Shown here: piece after piece, positions 1-5,893 of the stretch
Layout of the letters: each line of letters begins with the position of its first letter
How positions within the stretch are numbered: position 1 is the stretch's first letter
Source of the DNA: UBA12068 sp038318455
Lineage (GTDB): Bacteria; Patescibacteriota; Minisyncoccia; Moranbacterales; GWC2-37-73
Direction: 5' to 3'
Length of the DNA: 7,655 bases
Assembly (NCBI GenBank): GCA_038318455.1
Contig: JBBQCF010000043.1
Span: 1-7,655, forward strand
Notes under the pieces: generated by a model
The model's database searches: none
Told to the model about the DNA's origin: nothing
What the model saw: the letters and a program-made list of their open reading frames with translations, nothing else
Translations under genes and position numbers: made by a program

Positions 1-76
1 AAAAGCTTTCATGTTGCTGATATATAGATAATAATATTTTAGAATTGTTTACATGTTTAAATAATTAAATGTTTTA

Positions 77-616
77 ATGAAATTTATGCTTAGATCAAAA
101 GAACAGCGAGTAGGCGTTTTAGTTGACATTCAAAATCTTTATTACAGTGCCAAGGCTCTGTATGGCAAAAAAGTGAATTTTCAAAAAGTTTTAGAAGAAG
201 CAGTGGGAGATAGAATCTTGATTCGCGCCATCGCCTATGGAATTAAAACTCTAGAAGGTCAAGAAGAAAAGTTTTTTGAAGCACTTGAGAAACAAGGGTT
301 TGAGGTTAAAACCAAAGATTTGCAGATTTTCCCTGGTGGAGCCAAAAAAGGAGATTGGGATGTGGGCATTGCGGTTGATGCAATCAAACTTTCCAAGAGC
401 TTGGATGTTATTGTGCTTGTTTCGGGAGATGGAGACTACATCCCACTGGTGGAATATCTTCAAAGCACAACTGGTTGTCGCGTAGAAGGGGTTTCTTTTG
501 GCGAGAGCACTAGTGCAAAACTTGGGGAATCACTCGATGGATTTGTGGACTTATCTGAAAACAAGAAGAAATTCTTGATTTATACTGGAAAACAAACTCT
601 TACAGTGAAAAAATAA
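77..616 (+). CDS. NYN-domain (LabA/DUF88-like) putative ribonuclease
   Basis: This 179-residue protein looks like a single NYN domain, the PIN-like fold of the LabA/DUF88 family, whose members are predicted or shown metal-dependent RNases. The acidic residues expected for metal binding are visible: D17 in the first strand (VLVDIQNLYY), D93/D95 in KKGDWDVGIAVDAI with D101, and D118/D120 in VSGDGDYIPLVEYL. The segment after about residue 160 is basic and variable. The ATG at 77 has no clear Shine-Dalgarno site; M4 (86) is an alternative start and would keep the whole domain. The gene has its own terminator just downstream, so it is probably monocistronic, although its neighbour is the RNA-degrading enzyme PNPase. 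The fold assignment is fairly sure. The RNA target is unknown, and a regulatory role cannot be excluded. Confidence 0.85.
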   Translation: MKFMLRSKEQRVGVLVDIQNLYYSAKALYGKKVNFQKVLEEAVGDRILIRAIAYGIKTLEGQEEKFFEALEKQGFEVKTKDLQIFPGGAKKGDWDVGIAVDAIKLSKSLDVIVLVSGDGDYIPLVEYLQSTTGCRVEGVSFGESTSAKLGESLDGFVDLSENKKKFLIYTGKQTLTVKK

Positions 617-645
617 TACTTATACATTCTCGTCAATATCTATAC

Positions 646-672
646 AAAAAGAATGCCCCGTGCATTCTTTTT
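646..672 (+). terminator. Intrinsic terminator of the NYN gene
   Basis: Perfect 11-bp hairpin: arm 646-656 (AAAAAGAATGC), 5-base loop CCCGT, arm 662-672 (GCATTCTTTTT). The right arm ends in a U run. The left arm begins with an A run, so it could also work in the other direction. It lies 30 bases after the stop codon of the NYN gene and 7 bases before the promoter assigned to pnp. Confidence 0.85.
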
Positions 673-679
673 GCTTTTG

Positions 680-708
680 TTGACAAAATGCCTCAAATAA
701 GCTATTGT
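680..708 (+). promoter_or_regulatory. Sigma70-type promoter for pnp
   Basis: A perfect -35 box TTGACA (680-685) is followed, after exactly 17 bases, by TATTGT (703-708, four of six consensus positions). The expected transcription start is near 714-716, giving a pnp leader of about 180 bases. Its position directly after a terminator and before pnp supports a real promoter. Confidence 0.6.
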
Positions 709-893
709 TTTAGGTATTAGCCTTGCTAATAAATTATTTTTAAAAACCCTTATTAGTGCCTTAGTTTGACAATTTTCCGTCAGGCAGACAAACCACAGTT
801 GAGAACTCAAAAGATTGAACTTTCGACTGTTGTTTTTCCGCCATTTGCGGTCTTTTGCCTTATTAATGTTATCAATGTGGGTCAAAATGTTCT
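709..893 (+). other. pnp 5' leader with weak hairpins
   Basis: About 180 untranslated bases precede the pnp ATG. A 7-bp stem pairs CTAATAA (726-732) with TTATTAG (750-756), and a small CCGC/GCGG hairpin followed by TCTTTT lies near 840-855. No rpsO gene is present, although rpsO often precedes pnp. In enterobacteria PNPase controls its own mRNA through a leader hairpin; a similar role here is only a guess, because these stems are weak. Confidence 0.3.
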
Positions 894-2999
894 ATGGAAC
901 GTAAAAAATGGTCCCTTCAAATTGGAGGACGCGTTTTGGAAATCGAAACTGGACTACTTGCCAAACAGGCAAATGGGGCAGTTACTGTTCGCTATGGCGA
1001 CACAGTTGTGCTTGCAACAGCAGTAATGAGTAAAGGAGCTTCACGAGTTTCTGGTTATTTCCCCCTCATGGTTGATTACGAGGAGCGTTATTATGCAGCT
1101 GGAAAGATTAAAGGTTCTCGCTTTATCAAAAGAGAAGGGCGCCCTTCTGATGAGGCAGTCCTCACAGGGCGAGTTGTTGATCGCACAATCAGGCCACTTT
1201 TTAACTCTCGCATGCGAAATGATGTTCAAGTTGTGGTAACAGTACTTTCAATTGATGGGGAAAATGATCCAGCAATTGTTTCTATGATTGCTGCTTCAAC
1301 CGCACTTTCAATTTCAAACATTCCTTGGAATGGACCCGTTGGGGCTGTACGCGTTGGAAGATTAAATGGAGAATTTATTCTTAATCCTGTCACTGCCCAA
1401 GTTGCCGATGGAGACATTGATCTTATTATTGCTGGAACAAAGGATAAAATTAACATGATCGAGGCTGGAATGAAAGAAGTTCCAGAAGAAGACGTGGTCG
1501 CTGCTTTTGCTTTTGGGCATGAAGCTATCAAAAAAATCACTGCTCTTATTGATCAAGTTATTGCTGAAATTGGAGTAGAAAAAATGGCTCCAACATTACT
1601 CGCTGGAACTCCCGAATTTGAAAAAGAAGTCAAAGAACTTTTCTTGGCAGAAAATCTTTCAGAAATTCTTTATCACAAAGAAAAATTTGTGATTGAAGAA
1701 AAAATGAAAGTTGTTAAAGAAAAAATTAACACTTTTATCAAGGAAAAATATCCTACCGAAGTTGAAAAACTTAAGGAAGTGGCTGAACAGGTTTTTGAAG
1801 AAACCTCTGATGACATTGTGCATCAAAACATTCTTGACAAAGAACAACGTCCGGATGGTCGTAAGTTAAATGAAGTTAGAAGCATTTCTTGCATCACAAG
1901 CCTTCTTCCACGCACACATGGATCTGCAGTTTTCACTCGTGGAGAAACTCAAGCTTTGACCGTGACAACTCTTGGATCACCTGGTGACGAACAATTTATT
2001 GACACCATGGAAGTTGATATTAAAAAAAGATACATCCATCACTATAATTTCCCACCATTTTCAGTTGGAGAAGTTCGTCCAATGCGTGGACCAGGCAGAA
2101 GAGAAATTGGACATGGAGCCTTGGCTGAACGTGCACTTTTGCCAGTTATTCCTGCAAAAGAAACTTTCCCATACACGATATTGTTGGTCAGTGAAATTCT
2201 AGAATCAAATGGTTCTTCGTCAATGGCTTCTACTTGTGGCTCAACACTTTCACTTATGGATGCTGGTGTGCCAATCATTCGCCCAGTAAGTGGAATTGCT
2301 ATGGGAATTATTGTTGGAAAAGATGACAAATTCAAAGTTTTGACTGATATTCAAGGATTGGAAGACCATTATGGTGACATGGATTTCAAAGCTGCTGGAA
2401 CATCAAATGGCATTACAGCTCTTCAAATGGATGTGAAAGTTGACGGAATTACTGTTGATATGCTTAGCGCTGTCCTTTCTCAATCAAAAATTAATCGCAA
2501 AGAGATTCTTGATATTATGCTTGAAGCATTGCCAGCACACAGAGAAAACATGTCTCCATATGCACCAAGAATCATCACCATGCATATTAATCCTACCAAG
2601 ATTCGAAATGTAATCGGGACTGGAGGAAAAATTATCAATGAAATTATTGATGAAACTGGAGTACAAATTGACATTGAAGATGATGGTTCAATTTTTATTA
2701 CTTCCGTCGATGAGGCTTCTGCTAAAAAAGCACAAGCGTGGATTGATAATTTGACTCATGAAGTAAAACCAGGTGAAATCTTTAATGCAAAAGTAACTCG
2801 TCTTATGACATTTGGAGCTTTTGCTGAAATTCTTCCCGGACAAGAAGGCTTGATTCATATTTCTGAATTTTCAGATAAGCGCATTGATCACGTGGAAGAT
2901 GTAGCTAAAGTTGGAGATATAATTGCCGTAAAAGTAAAGCTTATTGACGATCAAGGACGCATAAACCTTACTGCAAAAAATATTTCTACAGAAAAGTAG
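894..2999 (+). CDS. pnp: Polyribonucleotide nucleotidyltransferase (PNPase)
   Basis: PNPase degrades RNA 3' to 5' by phosphorolysis, releasing nucleoside diphosphates, and can add tails in reverse; it normally acts as a cytoplasmic trimer in RNA turnover. At 701 residues it has the usual full length. Domains in order: first RNase PH core (about 10-145), all-helical linker (about 240-315), second RNase PH core (about 320-550), KH (about 558-618, GxxG loop in VIGTGGK at 573-579) and S1 (about 626-695). The FFRR-like loop reads FIKREGR (77-83) and the second-core loop is GRREIGHG (401-408). The phosphate-site segment SNGSSSM is at 438-444. The two aspartates equivalent to E. coli D486 and D492 are D491 and D497 in EDHYGDMDF. 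The ATG at 894 places the N-terminus as in known family members. No Shine-Dalgarno site is evident. A strong terminator follows, so it is probably transcribed alone. Confidence 0.98.
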   Translation: MERKKWSLQIGGRVLEIETGLLAKQANGAVTVRYGDTVVLATAVMSKGASRVSGYFPLMVDYEERYYAAGKIKGSRFIKREGRPSDEAVLTGRVVDRTIRPLFNSRMRNDVQVVVTVLSIDGENDPAIVSMIAASTALSISNIPWNGPVGAVRVGRLNGEFILNPVTAQVADGDIDLIIAGTKDKINMIEAGMKEVPEEDVVAAFAFGHEAIKKITALIDQVIAEIGVEKMAPTLLAGTPEFEKEVKELFLAENLSEILYHKEKFVIEEKMKVVKEKINTFIKEKYPTEVEKLKEVAEQVFEETSDDIVHQNILDKEQRPDGRKLNEVRSISCITSLLPRTHGSAVFTRGETQALTVTTLGSPGDEQFIDTMEVDIKKRYIHHYNFPPFSVGEVRPMRGPGRREIGHGALAERALLPVIPAKETFPYTILLVSEILESNGSSSMASTCGSTLSLMDAGVPIIRPVSGIAMGIIVGKDDKFKVLTDIQGLEDHYGDMDFKAAGTSNGITALQMDVKVDGITVDMLSAVLSQSKINRKEILDIMLEALPAHRENMSPYAPRIITMHINPTKIRNVIGTGGKIINEIIDETGVQIDIEDDGSIFITSVDEASAKKAQAWIDNLTHEVKPGEIFNAKVTRLMTFGAFAEILPGQEGLIHISEFSDKRIDHVEDVAKVGDIIAVKVKLIDDQGRINLTAKNISTEK

Positions 3000-3043
3000 C
3001 TCTTGCTATAAAAAAGATGTTGGCAACATTCAAAAATTGTTGT

Positions 3044-3079
3044 AAAATAGAAGCACATTAATGTGCTTCTATTTTTTTT
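3044..3079 (+). terminator. Strong intrinsic terminator after pnp
   Basis: A perfect stem pairs 3044-3056 with 3063-3075 around the loop ATTAAT (which can itself shrink further), and eight T residues run from 3072 to 3079. The left flank is A-rich, so it could act in both directions. It separates pnp from the following membrane protein gene. Confidence 0.92.
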
Positions 3080-3091
3080 GAAAAAAATGAA

Positions 3092-3129
3092 ATGAAAGTT
3101 TGTTTTTCATTGCTTATAAGCAATGAAAA
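3092..3129 (+). promoter_or_regulatory. Candidate promoter inside a 26-bp perfect palindrome
   Basis: Bases 3104-3129 form a perfect palindrome centred between 3116 and 3117, with the core GCTTATAAGC. The core contains TATAAG (3115-3120), a five-of-six -10 box, and ATGAAA (3092-3097) lies 17 bases upstream as a four-of-six -35 box. The pnp terminator makes a new promoter necessary in these 43 bases. The palindrome could be an operator for a dimeric regulator covering the -10, or an RNA hairpin over the ATG at 3123. The palindrome is certain; the promoter reading is inference. Confidence 0.4.
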
Positions 3130-4274
3130 GTAATATTTATAAAAATAAAAAAATGACATCAACATCTCCTTTTCAAGGCAGTACAGAAAACAACACTCCG
3201 GACAATCCTGAAAAATTTTCTATTCGAACAATGCAAGATGATTTATTGTCTAAACAAAGCAAGCCGGTTGCCCGACAAGAAGAACTTGTTGCACCAAAAA
3301 TAACTATACCTCAAACACCTCTCACGCCAACTCCATTTAGCGCAAGCGACATTTCTTCAGCTAAAATATCGTCTTCGACTCAACCACTGACCATGAAAAA
3401 TGACCTCGTAGAAATTCCCAGCATTAAAACAGAGACCCCTGATGTAAAAACAAAAAATTCTCTTTATAACACCATTATTGTTATTATTTTTCTTTTAATT
3501 ATTGGTATTATAGGACTTAGTGCATATTATTTCTTAGCAATGAACACAAAAAAACAAGAACTACCTACGCCAACAATAAATGAGGAGCCCGTGGTGATAG
3601 AAAAACCAGCAGAAGAGGTTCCTATTGTTCAAGCTCCTGTTGAAAAATATTCTAAAACAAAACCCAATTACCTAACAATGGATCCGTCAGTATTGTCAGA
3701 AGCAGATATTAAGACAACTATTGCTAAAGTTGCAAGTGAAATTCAAGCTCTCACAGAAAGCATTCCTTATGAATTTATTATAGTAGATTCAAATAATAAT
3801 CCAGTTCCTTTTTCCATTTTTGCAACAGCTACAAAATTGACTCTTTCACCAGAAATATTAAGCTACCTTGATGATGATTTTTCTCTTTTTATTTATAATG
3901 ACAATAATAATCCGAGAACTGGCCTATCCATAAACATTTTACCAGAAAAAAATAGCTCCCTATCAGCAGAGTTACAAAAACAAGAACTCTTATTGCCTGA
4001 AGCTTTGTCTTTTTTCTTTCTTGACACTGTTCCAGATATTAAAAATAGCGCTTTTACTGCCACAATTTATAATTCTAATAATATTAGATATCTTAATGTA
4101 AATGAACCAAAAAACCTTTCTATTGACTACACCGTTTCGGGCTCACAGTTGGCAATAGGGACAAGCAAGAACACCCTAAGATCTATCCTAGATAAGACGA
4201 TTCAACAAAAACAATCCTTGGGCACTAATATTGATAATAATGAAGCTATACCCACTCAAGCGCTAGGCAATTAG
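3123..4274 (+). CDS. Single-pass membrane protein of unknown function
   Basis: I do not recognise this 383-residue protein. Residues 1-112 are polar, disordered-looking and rich in Pro, Thr and Ser. One membrane helix spans about 116-139 (NTIIVIIFLLIIGIIGLSAY). A Pro/Glu-rich linker (about 145-182) follows, then a probable globular domain outside the membrane (about 185-362), ending in a segment with SIDYTVSGSQLAIGTSKNTL near 333-352. That last pattern resembles the closing strand and helix of self-repeat domains in some surface proteins, but the resemblance is weak. No signal peptidase site or lipobox is seen. The start is uncertain: the ATG at 3123 lies in a palindrome and may precede the transcription start, and M11 (3153) gives a protein beginning MTSTSPFQGS. 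The plus strand here is C-rich, unlike the genes right of about 6600. Confidence 0.8.
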   Translation: MKSNIYKNKKMTSTSPFQGSTENNTPDNPEKFSIRTMQDDLLSKQSKPVARQEELVAPKITIPQTPLTPTPFSASDISSAKISSSTQPLTMKNDLVEIPSIKTETPDVKTKNSLYNTIIVIIFLLIIGIIGLSAYYFLAMNTKKQELPTPTINEEPVVIEKPAEEVPIVQAPVEKYSKTKPNYLTMDPSVLSEADIKTTIAKVASEIQALTESIPYEFIIVDSNNNPVPFSIFATATKLTLSPEILSYLDDDFSLFIYNDNNNPRTGLSINILPEKNSSLSAELQKQELLLPEALSFFFLDTVPDIKNSAFTATIYNSNNIRYLNVNEPKNLSIDYTVSGSQLAIGTSKNTLRSILDKTIQQKQSLGTNIDNNEAIPTQALGN

Positions 4275-4291
4275 TCTAATATATTCAAATC

Positions 4292-4331
4292 TGTGGATAA
4301 CTTGTGCATAAGTGTGCCTAACTGGGGATAA
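4292..4331 (+). other. Tandem DnaA-box cluster I
   Basis: Four 9-mers in the same orientation follow each other at 11-, 10- and 10-base spacing: TGTGGATAA (4292-4300) and TGTGCATAA (4303-4311) are exact complements of the DnaA box TTATNCACA. TGTGCCTAA (4313-4321) and TGGGGATAA (4323-4331) each differ at one position. Spacing of about one helical turn would suit cooperative DnaA binding. The cluster lies 17 bases after the stop of the membrane protein gene and borders a very AT-rich tract. It may be one half of a bipartite origin with the cluster at 6334-6745, or a titration or regulatory site. Confidence 0.7.
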
Positions 4332-4438
4332 AAAATTAAATAATTTACTTTTATATTTTACGTTTTATTTTTTATTTTTCAAATAGACCTAAAAATATTG
4401 CAAATTATTTAAAATCGCTAGCAAAAATAACAATATTA
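4332..4438. other. AT-rich tract next to DnaA-box cluster I
   Basis: Between the tandem DnaA boxes and the promoter at 4449 the sequence is almost entirely A and T, with long T runs and short stretches such as TTTTATTTTTTATTTTTC. No reading frame or strong hairpin is seen. The layout (DnaA boxes then AT-rich DNA) would suit a DNA unwinding element; the low GC of the region makes this weak evidence alone. Confidence 0.4.
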
Positions 4439-4448
4439 CGCCACATCG

Positions 4449-4477
4449 TTGACCACACGCATATTTTCTGCTATAAT
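4449..4477 (+). promoter_or_regulatory. Near-consensus sigma70-type promoter for a non-coding transcript
   Basis: TTGACC (4449-4454, five of six) and TATAAT (4472-4477, perfect) are separated by exactly 17 bases. This is the best promoter in the window. The predicted start is about A4484. No protein gene begins within 570 bases downstream, so its product is probably an RNA. Confidence 0.75.
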
Positions 4478-4483
4478 TGAAAT

Positions 4484-4681
4484 ATCAGTAAGTGAGAAAC
4501 ACAAACACTTCTGAAATAAGAACCTTAAAAACTTTCAATAACTCGGTACTCACGTTCCAATCACAATTTCCCCCTATTTGCGATTGGAACGTGAGTACTG
4601 TCCAAAGTATTTTAATTCAAAGAATTAAAATCACCTCTATTCTGAGAGGGGAAACAAAACAAAAACAAAAATACTTTTTTT
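4484..4681 (+). ncRNA. Candidate structured small RNA (about 200 nt)
   Basis: Starting just after the promoter at 4449-4477, the transcript would fold into a 5' hairpin (TCAG 4485-4488 with CTGA 4511-4514 and AAGTG 4490-4494 with CACTT 4506-4510), then a long 17-bp perfect hairpin (4546-4562 with 4582-4598). A 10-bp hairpin (4609-4618 with 4622-4631) and a 5-bp hairpin (4634-4638 with 4645-4649) follow. A run of seven T residues ends at 4681. An alternative closing stem pairs 4604-4613 with 4668-4677, right next to the T run, and would act as a terminator. I see no tmRNA, RNase P, SRP RNA or tRNA signature. 6S RNA is possible from its length, but there is no clear central bubble. The 63-codon open frame inside looks accidental. 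Confidence 0.55.
4544..4600. repeat. Long hairpin with a C-rich loop
   Basis: Arms 4546-4562 and 4582-4598 are perfect 17-base inverted copies (GTACTCACGTTCCAATC and its complement). A G-T wobble and a C-G pair extend it outwards to 4544/4600. Inside, after one A-C mismatch, three more pairs close an 11-base loop containing CCCCC. It is GC-richer than its surroundings. The most likely reading is the central hairpin of the small RNA, but as DNA it could also extrude as a cruciform or act as a single-strand origin or protein-binding hairpin. Confidence 0.85.
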
Positions 4682-5012
4682 AAAAATAAAAATAAATAAA
4701 AAAAGCAGTTCTTTAAACCAATCAAAGGCTCAATGCCAGAGGATAGGTACTTCACAAAAGTATATTAAATAAAAGCTCAGAATGATATACGAAACCGTAT
4801 GTATACAAAATACATGTAATCCGTAAACTAGAACATGCCTTCACCCGGGCTATAAGTTTCAAATCTACATGTTGATACATACATAACACTCGGCGCTGTA
4901 CGCCATATTATAATAATTGGGCGCTTTACAGCGTCGGGTTTCCATACTTTTCTTCAAAAGAAATACATTGCGAAACTCGATTTTACACTTTATTTTCTTT
5001 TGAAATATTAAC
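4682..5012. other. Gene-free stretch with alternative hairpins
   Basis: No protein gene is evident. A strong hairpin pairs 4888-4900 with 4927-4939 (13 pairs, two of them G-U) and, inside it, CGCC 4901-4904 with GGCG 4920-4923. A second stem pairs 4934-4942 (TCGGGTTTC) with 4972-4980 (GAAACTCGA, one G-U). The two stems share 4934-4939 and so cannot form together. A third pairing option joins 4952-4962 with TTTCTTTTGAA near 4995-5005. Mutually exclusive stems followed by a terminator resemble an attenuator or riboswitch-like leader for yraN, or the 3' part of a longer RNA from the promoter at 4449. I match it to no known riboswitch. Confidence 0.4.
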
Positions 5013-5038
5013 TCCCACCAATTGAGTAGGGATTTTTT
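5013..5038 (+). terminator. Intrinsic terminator upstream of yraN
   Basis: TCCCAC (5013-5018) pairs with GT and GGGA (5026-5027 and 5029-5032) with one bulged A at 5028, closing a 7-base loop; six T residues follow (5033-5038). It would stop RNA coming from the non-coding region just before the yraN start. The stem is short, so its efficiency is uncertain. Confidence 0.5.
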
Positions 5039-5042
5039 GTTT

Positions 5043-5048
5043 TATAAT
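5043..5048 (+). promoter_or_regulatory. Perfect -10 box placed for a leaderless yraN mRNA
   Basis: TATAAT at 5043-5048 ends 8 bases before the ATG of yraN at 5057, so transcription would begin at or within a base or two of the start codon. The only -35-like element is TTGAGT (5022-5027), with a short 15-base spacer. The promoter sits directly after the terminator at 5013-5038, which supports independent initiation. Confidence 0.5.
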
Positions 5049-5056
5049 AGCAACTT

Positions 5057-5455
5057 ATGTTTAAGCTTAACTTAAAAGTACCCCATCTTTCTATTGGTGC
5101 GCGTGGTGAAAAAGCTGCCTTAAATTATCTAAAAGGGCTTAAATATACTATTCTTGAAACTAATTTTTGCAATAAAAGTGGCCGCAGAATTGGTGAAATA
5201 GATATTATTGCCAAAGATGGCGAAGAAATTGTTTTTATTGAAGTAAAAACCAGAAATAATATCGCCAATGATATAATCTTACCAGAAGAAAATATAACTA
5301 AATCAAAATTGTATAAATTAAATAAAGTTGCCTCTTATTATATTAGCTCTAAAAAGCTCCATAAAAACCCTTATCGCTTTGATGCAATTACCATCTTGGC
5401 CGATCAAGCTAATTCTGCGGCTAAGCTCCGACATTTAAAAAATATCTTTATATAG
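5057..5455 (+). CDS. yraN: YraN/UPF0102 family nuclease-like protein
   Basis: This 132-residue protein has the full UPF0102 layout: an N-terminal G-x-x-G-E helix (GARGEKAALNYLK, 14-26), the segment GRRIGEIDIIAKDG (42-55), then EEIVFIEVKTR (56-66) and a C-terminal RFDAI (107-111). D49 and E62-x-K64 form the PD-(D/E)xK-type core, a restriction-endonuclease-like fold. The family is thought to act on DNA or RNA, perhaps Holliday-junction-like structures, but its cellular role is not settled. The ATG at 5057 gives the normal N-terminus; no Shine-Dalgarno site exists and a leaderless mRNA is likely. It is followed after 69 bases by the traR/dksA-type gene, and transcription may continue into it. 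Confidence 0.92.
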   Translation: MFKLNLKVPHLSIGARGEKAALNYLKGLKYTILETNFCNKSGRRIGEIDIIAKDGEEIVFIEVKTRNNIANDIILPEENITKSKLYKLNKVASYYISSKKLHKNPYRFDAITILADQANSAAKLRHLKNIFI

Positions 5456-5484
5456 ACAATTTTAACTATTTTTGTTAAAATTGT
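5456..5484. repeat. AT-rich hairpin between yraN and traR-type gene
   Basis: An 11-bp perfect stem pairs ACAATTTTAAC (5456-5466) with GTTAAAATTGT (5474-5484) around a 7-base T-rich loop, starting right after the yraN stop. There is no T run after the right arm, so it is not a standard terminator. It may protect the yraN mRNA 3' end or weaken readthrough. Confidence 0.55.
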
Positions 5485-5524
5485 TATCAGTAAGCTATTT
5501 TAATTTATTTTTAAGTAAAATTAT

Positions 5525-5875
5525 ATGACAATTGATGCAAATACCTTAGCAGAGTTAAAGGAAAAATTATTAGAAGAAAAAACACGAATTCAGGCAGAAT
5601 TGGAAAGAATAGGAAAACCAACAACAGAAGCTGGGGACTATAGCACTAGTTTTAATGAAATTGGAACCAATGAAGACGAAAATGCTTCCGAAGTTGAAGA
5701 ATATGCTGATAATATTGCATTAGAGGCAAATTTAGAAAAACAATTAAAAGAAATACTAGAAGCACTTGAAAAGATGGAGGCTGGCACATATGGAAAATGT
5801 GAAAATTGCAATATTGATATTCCAATAGAAAGATTACGTGCTTATCCTGCAGCAAAAACATGCCTTAATTGCTAA
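5525..5875 (+). CDS. TraR/DksA-type zinc-finger regulator
   Basis: At 116 residues, this protein has a long helical, probably coiled-coil N-terminal part (about 5-85) with an acidic tip region (NEDENASEVEEYADN, 49-63). A C4 zinc finger follows, with C92, C95, C113 and C116. Family members enter the RNA polymerase secondary channel and alter initiation, with or without ppGpp; the acidic tip is the part that reaches the catalytic centre. The chain ends exactly on the fourth cysteine, whereas most relatives have several more residues. The ATG at 5525 has no clear Shine-Dalgarno site. It lies 18 bases upstream of lspA, an arrangement known in many bacteria (TraR/DksA-like gene before lspA), so the two are probably co-transcribed. 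Which subfamily it belongs to is not clear. Confidence 0.9.
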   Translation: MTIDANTLAELKEKLLEEKTRIQAELERIGKPTTEAGDYSTSFNEIGTNEDENASEVEEYADNIALEANLEKQLKEILEALEKMEAGTYGKCENCNIDIPIERLRAYPAAKTCLNC

Positions 5876-5893
5876 TAATAAGGTAAAATAGCC

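Noticed and set aside
1..76. Promoter for the NYN gene
   Set aside because: Several A/T-rich -10-like strings exist (such as TAATTA at 62-67), but none has a convincing -35 partner at 16-18 bases. I see no other feature here.
766..771. Second TTGACA, upstream of pnp
   Set aside because: The bases 16-18 positions downstream (CAAACC region) do not resemble a -10 box; the TTGACA at 680 has a proper partner.
4492..4683. 63-codon open frame on the plus strand
   Set aside because: It runs through both arms of the 17-bp hairpin and the terminator-like T run, has no recognisable protein features, and lies inside the candidate structured RNA.
4682..4699. A-rich low-complexity string also found near 7522-7545
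   Set aside because: Both are simple A/T runs (AAAAATAAAAATAAATAA-like); one encodes the basic start of a signal peptide. There is no evidence of a mobile or regulatory repeat.
4484..5038. tmRNA, RNase P RNA, SRP RNA or tRNA in the gene-free stretch
   Set aside because: No conserved core of any of these was found on either strand: no GAGGAAAGTCC-type P4 element, no tmRNA 3' T-arm with CCA end, no SRP domain IV loop and no tRNA T-loop with pairing arms.
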